64,000 nt of DNA from Solanum dulcamara. Lineage: Eukaryota > Streptophyta > Magnoliopsida > Solanales > Solanaceae. The stretch covers positions 40,169,286-40,233,285 of the forward strand of contig NC_077245.1 of NCBI RefSeq assembly GCF_947179165.1, read 5' to 3'. The position numbers and the translations under genes were made by a program. The notes beneath the pieces were generated by a model. That model had not been told where the DNA came from. It did no database searches and worked only from the letters and a program-made list of their open reading frames with translations. This document shows positions 1 to 10,781 of the stretch, piece by piece (positions within the stretch are counted from its first letter, which is position 1; every line of letters begins with the position of its first letter).

Positions 1-279
1 AGAAGGGAGAATGTGACACTCCATGGTAGGGAAGGTTGGAAATAGGGCCAAGAGAAGTCGGAAGGAGTTGGAGGCCAAGTAACGGGTCATAGTACTTGAC
101 TTATTTACATAAACTACTAACTTAGAAGTCTTACATACATGAGTTACTTGATTACATACCAAGCTTATGTAGCAAAGGTTTCATAGGCTCTTAAAGTGAG
201 ACGATATTACGAACCCACGAGGAGGGAAAAAAAATCTCGGTGCAGCTAATGGGAGGGTGACACATGGCAGAACCTAAGA

Positions 280-460
280 AAGTAGGTGACCCACCTACTT
301 GGGGTCAAGTAGGTGACCCACCTGCTTGGGGGAGGTGGGTCCCACTGCCACGTGGCAGCCCCTCCTTCAACATGTAGATGCGGTGGCCCAATAGGGGCTG
401 GACACATGTCACCTCTTGGGGATGAAACATGTCACACCCTAGGGACACATATATGTATGG
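280..460 (+). promoter_or_regulatory. E1 5' LTR U3 promoter block: hairpin pair, G-box, TATA-like
   Basis: Two copies, 27 bp apart, of an inverted repeat with arms AAGTAGGTG and CACCTACTT around ACC occur at 280-300 and 306-328; the second copy has one mismatch. They are followed by the 12-bp palindrome TGCCACGTGGCA (346-357), which contains a G-box CACGTG, the usual plant bZIP/bHLH target. GACACATGTC at 401-410 looks like a second G-box decayed at its CpG, since the 3' LTR still has GACACGTGTC. ACATATATGTATGG near 447-460 is the best TATA candidate. A promoter role is inferred from position. Confidence 0.55.
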
Positions 461-564
461 ATATGTATCCTAATCTTCAGCTTTCATTCACAATTTCCAG
501 CCAAAGCAACGTGAGCAGCCCTAAAAGTGGAGAGAAAATTGTGACGGCTTTGGGAGAAAAAAAT

Positions 565-572
565 AGGTAAGT
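565..572 (+). promoter_or_regulatory. Candidate splice donor in E1 5' LTR
   Basis: The string AGGTAAGT matches the plant 5' splice-site consensus AG|GTAAGT, with GT at 567. The same site is at 8484 in the 3' LTR and at the equivalent place, 100-200 bp after the TATA region, in the LTRs of E2 and E3. That suggests a spliced leader exon. No acceptor is identified. Confidence 0.4.
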
Positions 573-1735
573 CCCATTTTCATTCCGTAAATTAATTATA
601 TAGAATGTACCACAATGATATGGAAGTATTATTAGTATAAAATTAGATTTCGGTGCAGCTAAAAAAATGGACAGCAAGCTGCCACAACGTTTCAGCACGC
701 TAAAAAAATTCCGAGGCGTGATTTCGATGAGTTCTAGCCAATTTCGGGAAAGGTTTGTTCTTACCCTTTAATTTGAAGTTTATGAGGTTAAATTAGGGTG
801 TATTACACGCCTTAGGAGCTGCTGAAAGTTGGGGAAAAAGTCTTAAAAGTTCGGCGTTCAAAATAATCGAAATTGGAATCGATATAGTTAATTGTAATCG
901 AATAATGCGTTGCTCTGTGGTGTGTGACTGATGGTCGTGTGGTGAGTTGTTAGGGTGCTGGAATGTGTGTTGATAAGGGTGTGGGGGGCTTCTGGTTGCA
1001 TCCACATGACCCTTCTCTTTGCAATTAAAGAATTTGCGAAAGAAAGATTAAAAACTCTAGTTTTGGTATCATAGTTTTGAGTGAGTCGTTGGGGGTTTAT
1101 ATTGTGTAATGTTGTCATAATATGCATATGTATGGGCTTCTGGTGGTATTGTTGGTTGGCTTCAGGTGTTAAGGACATGGTTGAGAATAGTCCATAAGAG
1201 GTATGTGAAGCCTATCCCTTCTCTTCTTTTGGCATGTCGTAGAGGTAAGTAAAAAATGATATAATCTCTAAAGTGATTCCATTCCTAAGTGTCTTTTATT
1301 AAGTTTTGATTGTTGAACTTTTATGATAGTTAAGCTAATTTCCTTGAATCTTTTATACATTGAGGACTTAGTGAATATATAGACTCCTAGTCATAAAACT
1401 ATTTGAAGACGAGTACTCTAGAATTCTTAAGTGAATAGTCTTACTTTGGTATAGGTCTAGGGACCTCGAGATGTAATTAATGTAGCCCCTAATGGCATTT
1501 AGAGGGCAGCTAGAATGACTATACTGCTACTCGAATTCTTAGACAATAGCTTAGTCCTCTTATATAGTTGAGTCTCAGATAATGATTTAAACTGTGTTTT
1601 GTTTCTCACTACTCTACTCGTGTATACTGTAACACTTCTTCTCCGAGTCCCGGGCCGGTTGCCAGATTCGTGCAATTCACTACATTGTTCACTGAGTCCC
1701 TATCTAGAGGGCCAACATCTGTATGTATATATATG

Positions 1736-1896
1736 ATGGTCCTGGGGCCTGATACTGATACTATAATGATGTGTTGTGATAAAGTAACGATGGCCTGGGG
1801 CCTGATACTGATACTATGATTATGTGTTGTAATAAGATGATGATGGCACGGGGCCTGATACTGAAACTACATATATGATTCACCGGACCCCTGATG
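1736..1896 (+). repeat. 53-bp tandem repeat, three copies, E1 5' LTR
   Basis: The core GGGGCCTGATACTGA begins at 1744, 1797 and 1850, giving a strict 53-bp period. The 3' LTR has the same three copies at 9872, 9925 and 9978, so the array predates this insertion. Nearby GAGTCCCTATCTAGAGGGCC is related to the degenerate 'GAGTCC...GGGCC' units in the E2 and E3 LTRs. Confidence 0.85.
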
Positions 1897-2025
1897 GGGC
1901 CGGCTATATTGAAAATTTGAGCATGCATGTCTTTATAATTTACAGAGTGCAGGTAAATGTTTCTGACTTGATAAATTGTTCTCTTGTTCCTCTGTTTCGG
2001 ATATACCTCCAGTTATATTATGTTA

Positions 2026-2648
2026 TACTTTACATACTCAGTACATATGTCGTACTAACCCCCCTTTTCTTCGGGGGGGCTGCATTTCAGGCCCGTAGGT
2101 ATAGGTACACAGGTTAGGGATCCGTCAACATAGGAGTCCCACTCAGCGGTCGAAGAGCGCTCCATTGTGCTGGAGCCTAATTTTGGGTACTAAAATCTGA
2201 TATGCATATTAGTTTGATCACGGGTACGGCGGGGGCCTTGTCCCACCTTATGTTACTATTTTTTTACTCTTAGAGGTCTGTGGATACGGGTGTGGGTTGG
2301 ACGTATGTGAGTTGTGTGTGTATATAAACTGTATATGAACTATATATGAGTTGTATATGTGCTGTATATGAGCTGTACATGAGTGGTATATGAGCTATGT
2401 GTATGTGTATGTACGACTGTACTGATATGACTTATACTTCGGGGCATTCCTGGTATCGTGGCGGCCTTGTTGGCTCGCATATATTTGTATTACGAACGTC
2501 CTTATGTCTTACTACAGCCTTGTCGGCCTGTATGTTACTTTCCTTTTTAATATATATTTAGTGTAAATAGGTTATGCATAGTTGGCTGGGGTACACATGG
2601 GTGTCGAGTTCGGGCACTCATCACGGCCTATGGGGATGGGTCGTGACA
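2026..2648 (+). promoter_or_regulatory. Conserved structured 3' module of the E1 5' LTR
   Basis: This stretch opens with CATACTCAGTACATATGTCG, whose CAGTAC is answered by GTACT. It continues with a C-run and G-run hairpin around 2059-2079, then GGATCCG, a CACTCAGC block, the self-complementary GTACGGCGGGGGCC region near 2224 and the TCGTGACA terminus. The same ordered blocks occur in the LTRs of E2 and E3, whose U3 sequences are otherwise different. It may correspond to R/U5 with the polyadenylation or RNA-structure signals; that role is inference. Confidence 0.5.
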
Positions 2649-2652
2649 AAAG

Positions 2653-2664
2653 TGGTATCAGAGC
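2653..2664 (+). other. E1 primer binding site, initiator-Met tRNA
   Basis: TGGTATCAGAGC lies four bases after the LTR end. It is the complement of the 3' end of plant initiator methionine tRNA, the usual primer for minus-strand DNA synthesis in this group. It fixes the LTR boundary. Confidence 0.93.
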
Positions 2665-2851
2665 GTTTCTTTTCTTGGAGTGTCCACAGACTATTTTTAG
2701 TAGAGGCTTGTTTATCGGTGTGGTGTGCACCACATCTATAAACAGGAGGCTACAGGACATTTAGGATATTGTCTTCTTCTTATCTTAGATTGTACGATAG
2801 AGCTATACTTTCTGGATGACCCTCCACTAACCGATCTATATGTTTACAATA

Positions 2852-4070
2852 ATGCCTCCAAGGAAAGAGACCACGGCCCAGAGGGGCAAGTCAACAATGA
2901 GGGAAACTAGTCAGACCTCGAGAGTTACCAGGGCCTGTGCCTAATCTATGCCAAGGATTGTACTCTAGTCGGCGAGCTCTACCATACCGCCACCTCCAGA
3001 GGATCTTGGAGCAGCAGCTGCTGCAGATCCTGAACCTCCAATACAAGAGCCTCCTATCCCACAGCAAATGGTGGAAGATAGAGCTATGAGAGATGCCGTG
3101 CAGCTGTTGACTGGGCTAATGGCAGGACAGGCCTGGAGGCGTGGCCCAGATGATGCCAACAGGCAAGATAGCTTGAGGGTCCGTGATTTCCTAGCTTGCA
3201 ACCCCCCAGAATTTCATAGATCAAGAATTGTAGAGGATCCACAGGAATTTATTCAACAAATGCAGCGTACACTACGAATCATTAGGGCTTCGGAGACTGA
3301 ATCAGTTGAATTGACCTCCTATAGGCTACGTGATGTAGCCGCTAACTGGCACGAGTCTTGGGAGTTATCAAAGGGCGAGGGTTCTCCTCCAGCAGAATGG
3401 GATGAGTTTGTAGAAGCTTTTCTTAGCCACTTCCTGCCTCCAGAAATGAGACGATCTAGGGTGGATAGATTCTTACAGTTAAAGCAGAACGACAGGAGTG
3501 TTCGAGACTATAGCCTCTAGTTTGACTCATTGGCAAGACATGCCCCCACAGTTGTAGCTGATATAGCAGATAGGGTGCATCGATACGTTATGGGCCTGGA
3601 CCTTTATTTGGTTGATAGTTCTATGGCCATAGCTTCTCAGCCAGGCATGGATATTGCCTGGGTACAAGCATATGCCCAAGGGGTAGAAGAGCGACATAGA
3701 AGGCGTCAACCTGACAGTGGGTTTGATAAATGTCAGCCTAAGAGGTCTAAGTCAGTTGGTTATCCAGGGGAATTTCGCAGCGGGCAATTCTAGCAGTTTG
3801 GTAGATATTCCTCCCAGCCAGCTCGAAGAGTACCTCCACAATTTCCAGGTGGGCAAGTTGAAAGCGTTAGATATTCAGAAGCCGGACAAGGCTCTAGATA
3901 TTCAGGTATACAGGTGAACCATAGTTCTCGACAGTTAAGGCCCCCGATACCCCAGTATCCTTACTGTAATAGGCCTCATTTTGGGGAATGTCGTTGGACT
4001 ACCGGTGTGTGTTTTTAGTGTGGACGTCAGGGCCATATTGCGAGGGAGTGCCCACTTAAAGGTACTCCAG
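2852..4070 (+). pseudogene. gag: E1 gag (capsid and nucleocapsid), broken
   Basis: The best start is the ATG at 2852 (MPPRKETTAQRG...), a basic N-terminus typical of this group. The frame continues through stops at 2942, 2966, 3518, 3791 and 4016, with no frameshift needed. The capsid part (about 3180-3640) has the Retrotrans_gag signature: PPEF, EDPQEFIQQMQ and DEFVEAFLSHFLPPEMR. A nucleocapsid zinc knuckle of type C-x2-C-x4-H-x4-C lies at 4010-4048, reading CF, stop, CGRQGHIAREC. Several stops are one transition from an expected Gln codon (CAG to TAG), for example the one inside the knuckle. Gag packages the element RNA into cytoplasmic particles. This copy cannot be made full length. Confidence 0.88.
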
Positions 4071-4075
4071 GTGGT

Positions 4076-4760
4076 ATGGCTCAGCCAACTGGGTCAGCTG
4101 CGGGTTCTTCTTCTTTTGTGGCTATGCGCCCGACGAGGCAGGGAATACAGATATCAGCAGGTCGTGGTAGAGGTCGGGGTGGAGTTTCCAATTTTGGCGG
4201 TCCTTCTAACCGTATATATGCTTTGGCAAGTAGACAAGACCAGGAGGAATCGCCGAATATAATCACAGGTACATTATCAATCTTTTCTCAAGACATATAT
4301 GCGTTGATGGATCCAGGCTCTACTTTATCATATATATCTCCTTTTTGCTAGTAGAATTGGAATCAAGCCTGAGTTAATAGAATCGTTTGAGGTTACTACA
4401 CCGGTAGGGGACTCTATTGTAGTAGAGCAAGTATATAAACATTGCCTGGTAAATGTGTATAGTCATCGTACCTTGGCTGATTTGATAGAGTTAAATATGG
4501 TAGAGTTTGATGTTATTATGGGTATGGATTGGCTAGCTTCTTGTCATGCCAATGTAGACTATAAAAATAAAATGGTTCGATTTAAGTTCTCAGACGGACC
4601 AATTTTCGAGTGGTTAGGAAATACAGCATCACCGAAGGATAGGTTTATTTCATACCTTAAGGCAAGGAAAATGATTAACAAGGGGTACATTTATCATTTA
4701 GTCTGCGTACACAATCTGGAAGCTGAAGTGCCCAACTCTTCAGTCGGTACCTATGGTTAA
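4076..4760 (+). pseudogene. E1 aspartic protease and linker, frameshifted
   Basis: A Gly/Arg-rich linker leads to the retropepsin active-site loop, MDPGSTLSY, near 4307-4333; the catalytic Asp is intact. The frame breaks at two stops at 4349-4354 (TAGTAG) and continues in another frame from about 4351. The open part from 4455 carries ELNMVEFDVIMGMDWLASCH, the conserved second half of the fold. The protease would cleave the Gag-Pol polyprotein. A further frame change joins it to RT at about 4753. Confidence 0.88.
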
Positions 4761-5690
4761 TGAATATCCAGATGTGTTTCCAGATGAACTTCCAGGCCTC
4801 CCTCTAGAACGGAAAATAGAGTTCACTACAGATGTACCACCAGATACCCAGTCTATCTCTATTCCCCCATATAGAATGGCACCTGCAGAATTAAAAGAGT
4901 TGAAGGAGCAATTGAGGGACCTACTGGAGAAAGGGTTTATTATGACCAGCACATCACCATGGGGAGCACCAGTACTGTTCGTGAAAAAGAAAGATGGATC
5001 ACTGCGAATGTGTATTTACTACAGGCAACTTAATAAGATAACAATTAAGAACAGATATCCCCTCCCCAGGATTGATGATTTATTTGACCAGTTGCAGGGT
5101 GCCCAATGTTTTTCAAAGATAGACCTGTGGTCAGGCTATCATCAGGTGCGGGTAAGGGAGGCAGATATACCAAAGACCACATTCAGGACCCGGTATGGGC
5201 ATTACGAGTTCAAAGTGATGTCTTTAGGGCTGACAAATGCTCCAGCAGTATTTATGGATCTAATGAACCGAGTATTCAAACCAGTTCTAGATTTGTTCGT
5301 GATCGTATTTATTAATGATATTTTGGTCTATTCATGATCGGAGGTAGAACACGCGGATCACTTGCGGGCGGTACTAGGGGTACTTTGATGCCAGAAATTA
5401 TACTCCAAGTTCTCTAAATGTGAATTTTGGTTAACGTTAGTGGCTTTTGTTGGACACATTATTGGAAATAACGGTATTCGAGTGGATACACAGAAGATTG
5501 AGGCCGTAAAGGCTTGGCCAATACCTACAACCCCTACAAAGGTATGAAGCTTCTTGGGGTTAGCAGGGTACTATAGAAGGTTCGTGGAAGGGTTTGGTTC
5601 CATTTTAGCACCTTTAACAAGACTGACTTAAAAAGCGGCTAAGTTCCAATAGACTGATGCTTGTGAACAAAGCTTCCAGCTGTTAAAGGA
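4753..5690 (+). pseudogene. E1 reverse transcriptase, active site mutated
   Basis: The open part 4753-5337 covers the start of RT. Visible motifs are [59 protein letters not shown] (first catalytic Asp present) and [14 protein letters not shown]. The catalytic pair normally read as FIDD is FIND here, so the first Asp of the pair is Asn. Stops follow near 5335 and 5384, near 5547 before the SFLGLAGYYRRF motif, and near 5629 and 5651. All look like single C-to-T or G-to-A changes at Arg, Gln or Trp codons. RT copies the element RNA into DNA; this copy should be inactive on two counts. Confidence 0.92.
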
Positions 5691-5694
5691 AAAA

Positions 5695-6594
5695 TTGACT
5701 ACGGCTCCTGTCCTTACTCTTCCAGAAGGACCAAACGGTTTCGTTATCTATTGTGATGCTTCCGGTATTGGACTAGGGTGCGTTCTAATGCAGAATGGCA
5801 GAGTTGTAGCTTATGCCTCCCGACAGCTTAGAAAGCACGAAAAGAATTATCCAACCCATGATCTAGAATTAGCAGCAGTGATCCATGCCTTAAAAATATG
5901 GAGACACTGTCTGTATGGTGTACATATTGACATTTATACGGACCACAAAAACCTCCAGTATATCTTTAAGCAGAAGGAGCTAAACTTACGACAGAGAAGG
6001 TGGCTGGAGTTACTAAAGGATTATGATGTTGACATTTTATACCACACAAGGAAGGCAAATATGGTGGCGGATGCGCTCAGCCGTAAGTCAATGGGTAGCT
6101 TGGTAGAGGTACAACTAGAATGGAAGGAGATAAACTATGAGATCTGCCAGCTTGCTAGTCTTGGAGTCCACTTAGTTCATTCGGGGGATGACGGGGTTTC
6201 TATTCAAGGCATTGCTGAATCCTCCATCATGGAGGAAGTAAAACGATGTCAATACCAGGACCCTGTTCTAGCACAGTATAGAAATAAAATTCTCCAAAAG
6301 GAAAAGACTCCATTTGAAATCATGGTCGGTGGGATACTACGATATCAAGGCAGAGTCTGTGTACCAGAAGCTGCAGGTTTGCGGCAGCAAGTACTGGGAG
6401 AGGCACATTATGCCCATTATTCCATTCATCCGGGGTCAACCAAGATGTATCACGACCTCAAATATTTATATTGGTGGGATGATATGAAAAGGGATATAGA
6501 AAAGTTCGTAGCCCAATGCCCGAATTGTCAGCAAGTTAAGGTTGAACATCAAAAATTAGGTGGGCTACTACAAGAGATGGAGATTCCAGCCTAG
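5695..6594 (+). pseudogene. E1 RNase H and integrase zinc domain
   Basis: This is a 299-residue open stretch. RNase H motifs run in order: [17 protein letters not shown] (first Asp), [20 protein letters not shown] (catalytic Glu region), [11 protein letters not shown] and [12 protein letters not shown] (Asp). Then come the linker [13 protein letters not shown] and MVADALSRK. The integrase N-terminal zinc domain follows, with H-H-C-C visible as [22 protein letters not shown] and CPNCQQVK. It ends at a TAG at 6592 where this family normally has Trp, so a TGG-to-TAG change is likely. RNase H removes the RNA strand during reverse transcription. Confidence 0.92.
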
Positions 6595-6612
6595 AAATAG
6601 GAAGCGATTAAC

Positions 6613-7434
6613 ATGGATTTCATTACTGGCTTACCTCGTACACCCCGGAAGCTGGATTCTATATGGGTTATTGTGGATAGGCTAACAAAATTAGCCCACT
6701 TCCTCCCAGTCAAGACCACATACTCCGCCGAGAATTATGCAAAGTTGTACGTTAAGGAAATAGTACAACTTCATGGAGTTCCCACATCTATTATTTCAGA
6801 CAGGGGAGCCCAGTTCACAGCCCATTTTTGGCGGTCATTCCAAGAAGGCTTGGGGACACAGATAAGCCTTAGCACAGTATTTCATCCCCAGACTGATGGA
6901 CAAGCTGAGCGCACTATTCAGACGCTAGAGGATATGTTACGAGCCTGCATAATTGACTTTAAAGGCAGCTGGGATGATCATATACCACTTATTAAGTTTG
7001 CCTACAATAACAGTTATCACTCCAGCATTCAAATGGCGTCGTATGAGGCTTTATATGGCAGGAAGTGCAGGTCACCTATCGGTTGGTTCGAGGTTGGCGA
7101 AACACAACATATAGGACCAGATATAGTTCAACAAGTAGTGGAAAAGGTAAAGCTTATTCGGGAGAGATTATTAACTACCCAAAGTCAACAGAAGTCATAC
7201 GCAAACAACCGACATCGACCGTTAGAGTTTCAAGTAGGCGAATGGGTGTTTTTGAAAGTATCTCCCATGAAAGGAATAATGAGGTTCAATAAGAAAGGGA
7301 AGTTGAGTCCGAGATATATCGGTCCTTACTTAATCCTTCGACGAATAGGCAAGGTTGCCTATGAATTAGACTTGCCAGCAGACCTAGAAGCAGTACATCC
7401 AGTTTTCCATGTATCCATGTTTGCAGATGTGTAG
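6613..7434 (+). pseudogene. E1 integrase catalytic core and C-terminal domain
   Basis: This is a 273-residue open stretch in frame with the previous one across the 6592 stop. The DDE triad appears complete: Asp in WVIVDRLTK, Asp in SIISDRGAQF and Glu in DGQAERTIQTLED. FAYNNSYHSSIQMASYEALY and GRKCRSPIGWFEVGE are the standard continuation. The C-terminal GPY/F region reads KLSPRYIGPYLILRRIGKVAYELDLP, followed by HPVFHVSMF. The next residues lose the frame at a TAG at 7432. Integrase inserts the cDNA into nuclear DNA. It is the best preserved enzyme domain in the window but has no intact start of its own. Confidence 0.93.
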
Positions 7435-7700
7435 GTGACCTGTCCCAAGTATATTCCGTAGATGACATCCAGGTCACTGAAGAGCTAGCCTATGAAGAAC
7501 AACCAGTCGCCGTCCTGGATCGACAAACTAGAAGATTGTGAACTAAAGATGTAGCCTCGGTTAAGGTGCTGTGGCGGAATAGGAAATGAGAGGAAATGGC
7601 CTGGGAAGCCGAAGAGGACATTAGATACAGGTATCCATACTTGTTCCCGATATCTACAGGTAACCCCGACTCCTAAATACTTGTATATTAAAGATATGGA
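7435..7700 (+). pseudogene. E1 Pol C-terminal, chromodomain-like tail, frameshifted
   Basis: After the stop, fragments in shifted frames read like the usual tail of this group: a 'DDIQVTEELAYEEQPVAVLD' stretch at about 7460-7520, then 'TKDVASVKVL' and an aromatic/acidic 'MAWEAEED' run ending near 7680. Chromoviruses carry a chromodomain here that steers integration to heterochromatin. The match is by overall pattern only, and the region has at least one frame change. Confidence 0.65.
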
Positions 7701-7821
7701 TAGACAAGTATGTGATATCATAAAAGAAAGGAACCTCTTTTTCTTTTTTCTTTTTTTATATATAGTCTTAAGGGAAGTTGTAGTTAACATTCGGGGACGA
7801 ATGTTCTAAAGGGAAGAAGGA
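7701..7821 (+). other. E1 3' untranslated leader and polypurine tract
   Basis: A T-rich stretch is followed by CATTCGGGGACGAATGTTCT (an inverted repeat with arms CATTCG and CGAATG) and the polypurine tract AAAGGGAAGAAGGA at 7808-7821, immediately before TGTTACACC. The tract primes plus-strand DNA synthesis. The same inverted repeat and tract precede the 3' LTRs of E2 and E3. Confidence 0.85.
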
Positions 7822-10781
7822 TGTTACACCCCACATCTTTGAACTCGGAAGGTTCCTTAAGTTACTTAGAATCTAGTATGTGAGTTACTTAAGTTACGAC
7901 CCTATTGAACGACTCTAAGAAGGGAGAATGTGACACCTCATGGTAGGGAAGGTTGGAAATAGGGCCAAGAGAAGTCGGAAGGAGTTGGAGGCCAAGGAAC
8001 GGATCGTAGGACTCGACTTATTTACGTAAACTACTAAGTTAGAAGTCTTACATACGTGAGTTACTTGATTACATACCAAGCTTACGTAGCAAGGGTTTCA
8101 TAGGCTCTTAAAGTGAGACGAGATTACGAACCCACGAGGAGGAAAAAAAAATTCTCGGGGCAGCCAATGGGAGGGTGACACATGGCAACACCTAAGCAAG
8201 CAGGTGACCCACCTGCTTGGGGTCAAGTAGGTGACCCACCTGCTTGGGGGAGGTGGGCCCCACTTCCACGTGGCAGCCCCTCCTTCAACATGTAGATGTG
8301 GTGGCCTAATAGGGGATGGACACGTGTCACCTCTTGGGGATGACACATGTCACACCCTAGGGCCACATATATGTATGGATATGTATCCTAAACTTCAGCT
8401 TTCATTCACAATTTCCAGCCAAAGCAACGTGAGCAGCCCTAAAACTGGAGAGAAAATTGTGACGACTTTAGGAGAAAAAATAGGTAAGTCCCATTTTCGT
8501 TCCGTCAATTAATTATATAGCGTGTACCACAATGATATGGAAGTATTATTAGTATAAAATTATATTTCGGTGCAGCCAAAAAAACGGACAGCAAGCTGCC
8601 ACAACGTTTCAGCACGCTAAAAAAATTCCGAGGCGCGATTTCGGTGAGTTCTAGCCAATTTCGAGAAAGGTTTGTTATTCCCCTTTAATTTGAAGTATAT
8701 GAGGTTAAATTAGGGTGTATTACACACCTTAGGATCTGCTGGAAGTTGGGGAAAACGTTTGAAAAGTTTGGCGTTCGAAATAATCCAAATTGGAATCGCT
8801 ATAGTTAATAGTAATCGAATAATGCGTTGCGCTGTGGTGTGTGACTGTTGGTCCTGTGGTGAGTTTTTAGGGTGATGGAATGTGTGTTTATAAGGGCATG
8901 GTGGGATTCTGGTTTCATCCACACAACCCTTCGCTTTGCAATTAAAGAATTCGCGAAAGAAAGATTAAAAACTCTAGTTTTGGTATCATAGTTTCGAGTG
9001 AGTCGTTGGGGGTTTATATTGTGTAATGTTGTCATAATATGCATATGTATGGGCTGCTGGTTGTATTTTTGGTTGGCTGCAGGTGTTAAGGACATGGTTG
9101 AGAATTTGGATAGGGCACATTATAGGGGAGGTGCTGTCCGATTTCCGTTAACACTTTAACTAGTTAAGGAACTAGTCGAGAAGGCGAGCTAGGGGATGAA
9201 TGCTATGAATATTAGTGGGTAGCCTAAGTTGCTGAAAATTCTAAGGTTGTTAATACTCGTCCTACTTCCGTGTTAAATAGGTTGCGAGTACAATGACATA
9301 AACACGATTAAGGGGAGTCCATAAGAGGTATGTGAAACCTATCCCTTCTCTTCTTTTGGCATGTCGTAGAGGTAAGTAAAAAAATGATATAATCTCTAAA
9401 GTGATTCCATTCCTAAGTGTCTTTTATTAAGTTTTGATTGTTGAACTTTTATGATAGTTAAGCTAATTTCCTTGAATCTTTTATACATTGAGGACTTAGT
9501 GAATATATAGACTCCTAGTCATAAAACTATTTGAAGACGAGTACTCTAGAATTCTTAAGTGAATAGTCTTACTTTGGTATAGGTCTAGGGACCTCGAGAT
9601 GTAATTAATGTAGCCCCTAATGGCATTTAGAGGGCAGCTAGAATGACTATACTGCTACTCGAATTCTTAGACAATAGCTTAGTCCTCTTATATAGTTGAG
9701 TCTCAGATAATGATTTAAACTGTGTTTTGTTTCTCACTACTCTACTCGTGTATATTGTAACACTTCTTCTCCGAGTCCCGAGCCGGTTGCCAGATTCGTG
9801 CAATTCACTGCATTGTTCACTGAGTCCCTATCTAGAGGGCCGGCATCTGTATGTATATATATGATGGTCCTGGGGCCTGATACTGATACTATAATGATGT
9901 GTTGTGATAAGGTAACGATGGCCTGGGGCCTGATACTGATACTATGATTATGTGTTGTAATAAGATGATGATGGCACGGGGCCTGATACTGAAACTACAT
10001 ATATGATTCACCGGACCCCTGATGGGGCCGGCTATATTGAAAATTTGAGCATGCATGTCTTTATAATTTACAGAGTGCAGGTAAATGTTTCTGACTTGAT
10101 AGATTATTCTCTTGCTCCTCTATTTCGGATATACCTCCAGTTATATTATGTTATACTTTACATACTCAGTACATATGTCGTACTGACCCTCTTTTCTTCG
10201 GGGGGGCTGCGTTTCATGCCCGAAGGTACAGGTACACAGGTTAGGGATCCATCGGCATAGGAGTCCCACTCAGCGGTCGAAGAGCGCTCCATTGTGCTGG
10301 AGCCTAATTTTGGGTACTAAAATCTGATGTGCATATTAGTTTGATCACGGGTACGGCGGGGGCCGTGTCCCGCCTTATGTTACTATTTTCTTACTCTTAG
10401 AGGTCTGTGGATACAGGTGTGGGTTGGACGTATGTGAGTTGTGTGTGTATATAAACTATATATGAACTGTATATGAGTTTTATATGGGCTATATATGAGT
10501 TGTGCATGAGTGGTATATGACTATGTGTATGGGTATGTATGGTTGTACTGATATGACCTATACTTCGGGGCATTCCTGGTGTCGTGGCGGCCTTGTCGGC
10601 TCGCGTATATTTGTATTACGAACGTCCTTATGTCTTACTACACCCTTGTCGGCCTGTATGTTACTTTCCCTTTTATTATATATTGAGTGTAAACAGGAGA
10701 CAGGTTATGTATAGTTGGCCAGGGTACACGTGGGTGTCGAGTTCGGGCATTCATCACGGCCTACGGGGATGGGTTGTGACA
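7822..10781 (+). repeat. E1 3' LTR, 2960 bp
   Basis: It begins TGTTACACC right after the polypurine tract and ends GTGACA, giving TG...CA termini. It carries the full-length version of the LTR, including the 210-bp block 9106-9315 missing from the 5' copy. Divergence from the 5' LTR is uneven: by eye about 8 percent over 8702-9105 but under 1 percent over about 9330-9760. Confidence 0.95.
8197..8400 (+). promoter_or_regulatory. E1 3' LTR U3 promoter block: hairpins, two G-boxes
   Basis: A perfect inverted repeat, arms CAAGCAGGTG and CACCTGCTTG around ACC, spans 8197-8219. A second copy at 8224-8246 has one mismatch. A G-box CACGTG lies at 8267-8272 and the palindrome GACACGTGTC at 8319-8328. 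A TATA-like ATATATGTATGG follows at about 8368-8380. Compared with the 5' LTR, both arms of the first hairpin differ by matching changes, so pairing is kept. Confidence 0.55.

Larger units (their letters stand above)
1..2648 (+). repeat. E1 5' LTR (start outside window)
   Basis: This region is a direct repeat of the 3' LTR at 7822-10781 and ends in GTGACA just before the primer site. Position 1 corresponds to about base 98 of the 3' LTR. Compared with the 3' copy it lacks 210 bp at the 1188/1189 junction (3' LTR bases 9106-9315). A related block is present in the E2 LTRs, so this is a deletion here and not an insertion there. It contains U3 hairpins, a G-box palindrome, a TATA-like motif, a splice-donor-like site, a 53-bp tandem repeat and the conserved 3' module, each listed separately. 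Confidence 0.93.
1..10781 (+). mobile_element. E1: Ty3/Gypsy chromovirus-like LTR retrotransposon
   Basis: This plus-strand element is complete except for roughly the first 100 bp of its 5' LTR, which lie before the window. In order it shows a 5' LTR ending in GTGACA, an initiator-Met tRNA primer site, gag with a zinc knuckle, protease, RT, RNase H, integrase, a C-terminal tail, a polypurine tract and a 3' LTR of 2960 bp. The order protease-RT-RNase H-integrase is that of Ty3/Gypsy. It sits inside an integrase fragment of the opposite-strand remnant E0. Many in-frame stops show that it is no longer autonomous. The five bases after the 3' LTR are TACGG; the matching target duplication is outside the window. 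Confidence 0.95.

Noticed and set aside
313..570. 85-codon frame in the E1 5' LTR (and a 93-codon version at 8231)
   Set aside because: It runs through the hairpin pair and G-boxes of U3, upstream of the likely transcription start, and differs at its C-terminus between LTR copies. It looks like a chance frame.
888..1178. 96-codon minus-strand frame repeated at 8805-9095
   Set aside because: Present in both LTR copies only because the LTRs are repeats; the sequence is low complexity (His/Thr/Asn) and lies in LTR non-coding DNA.
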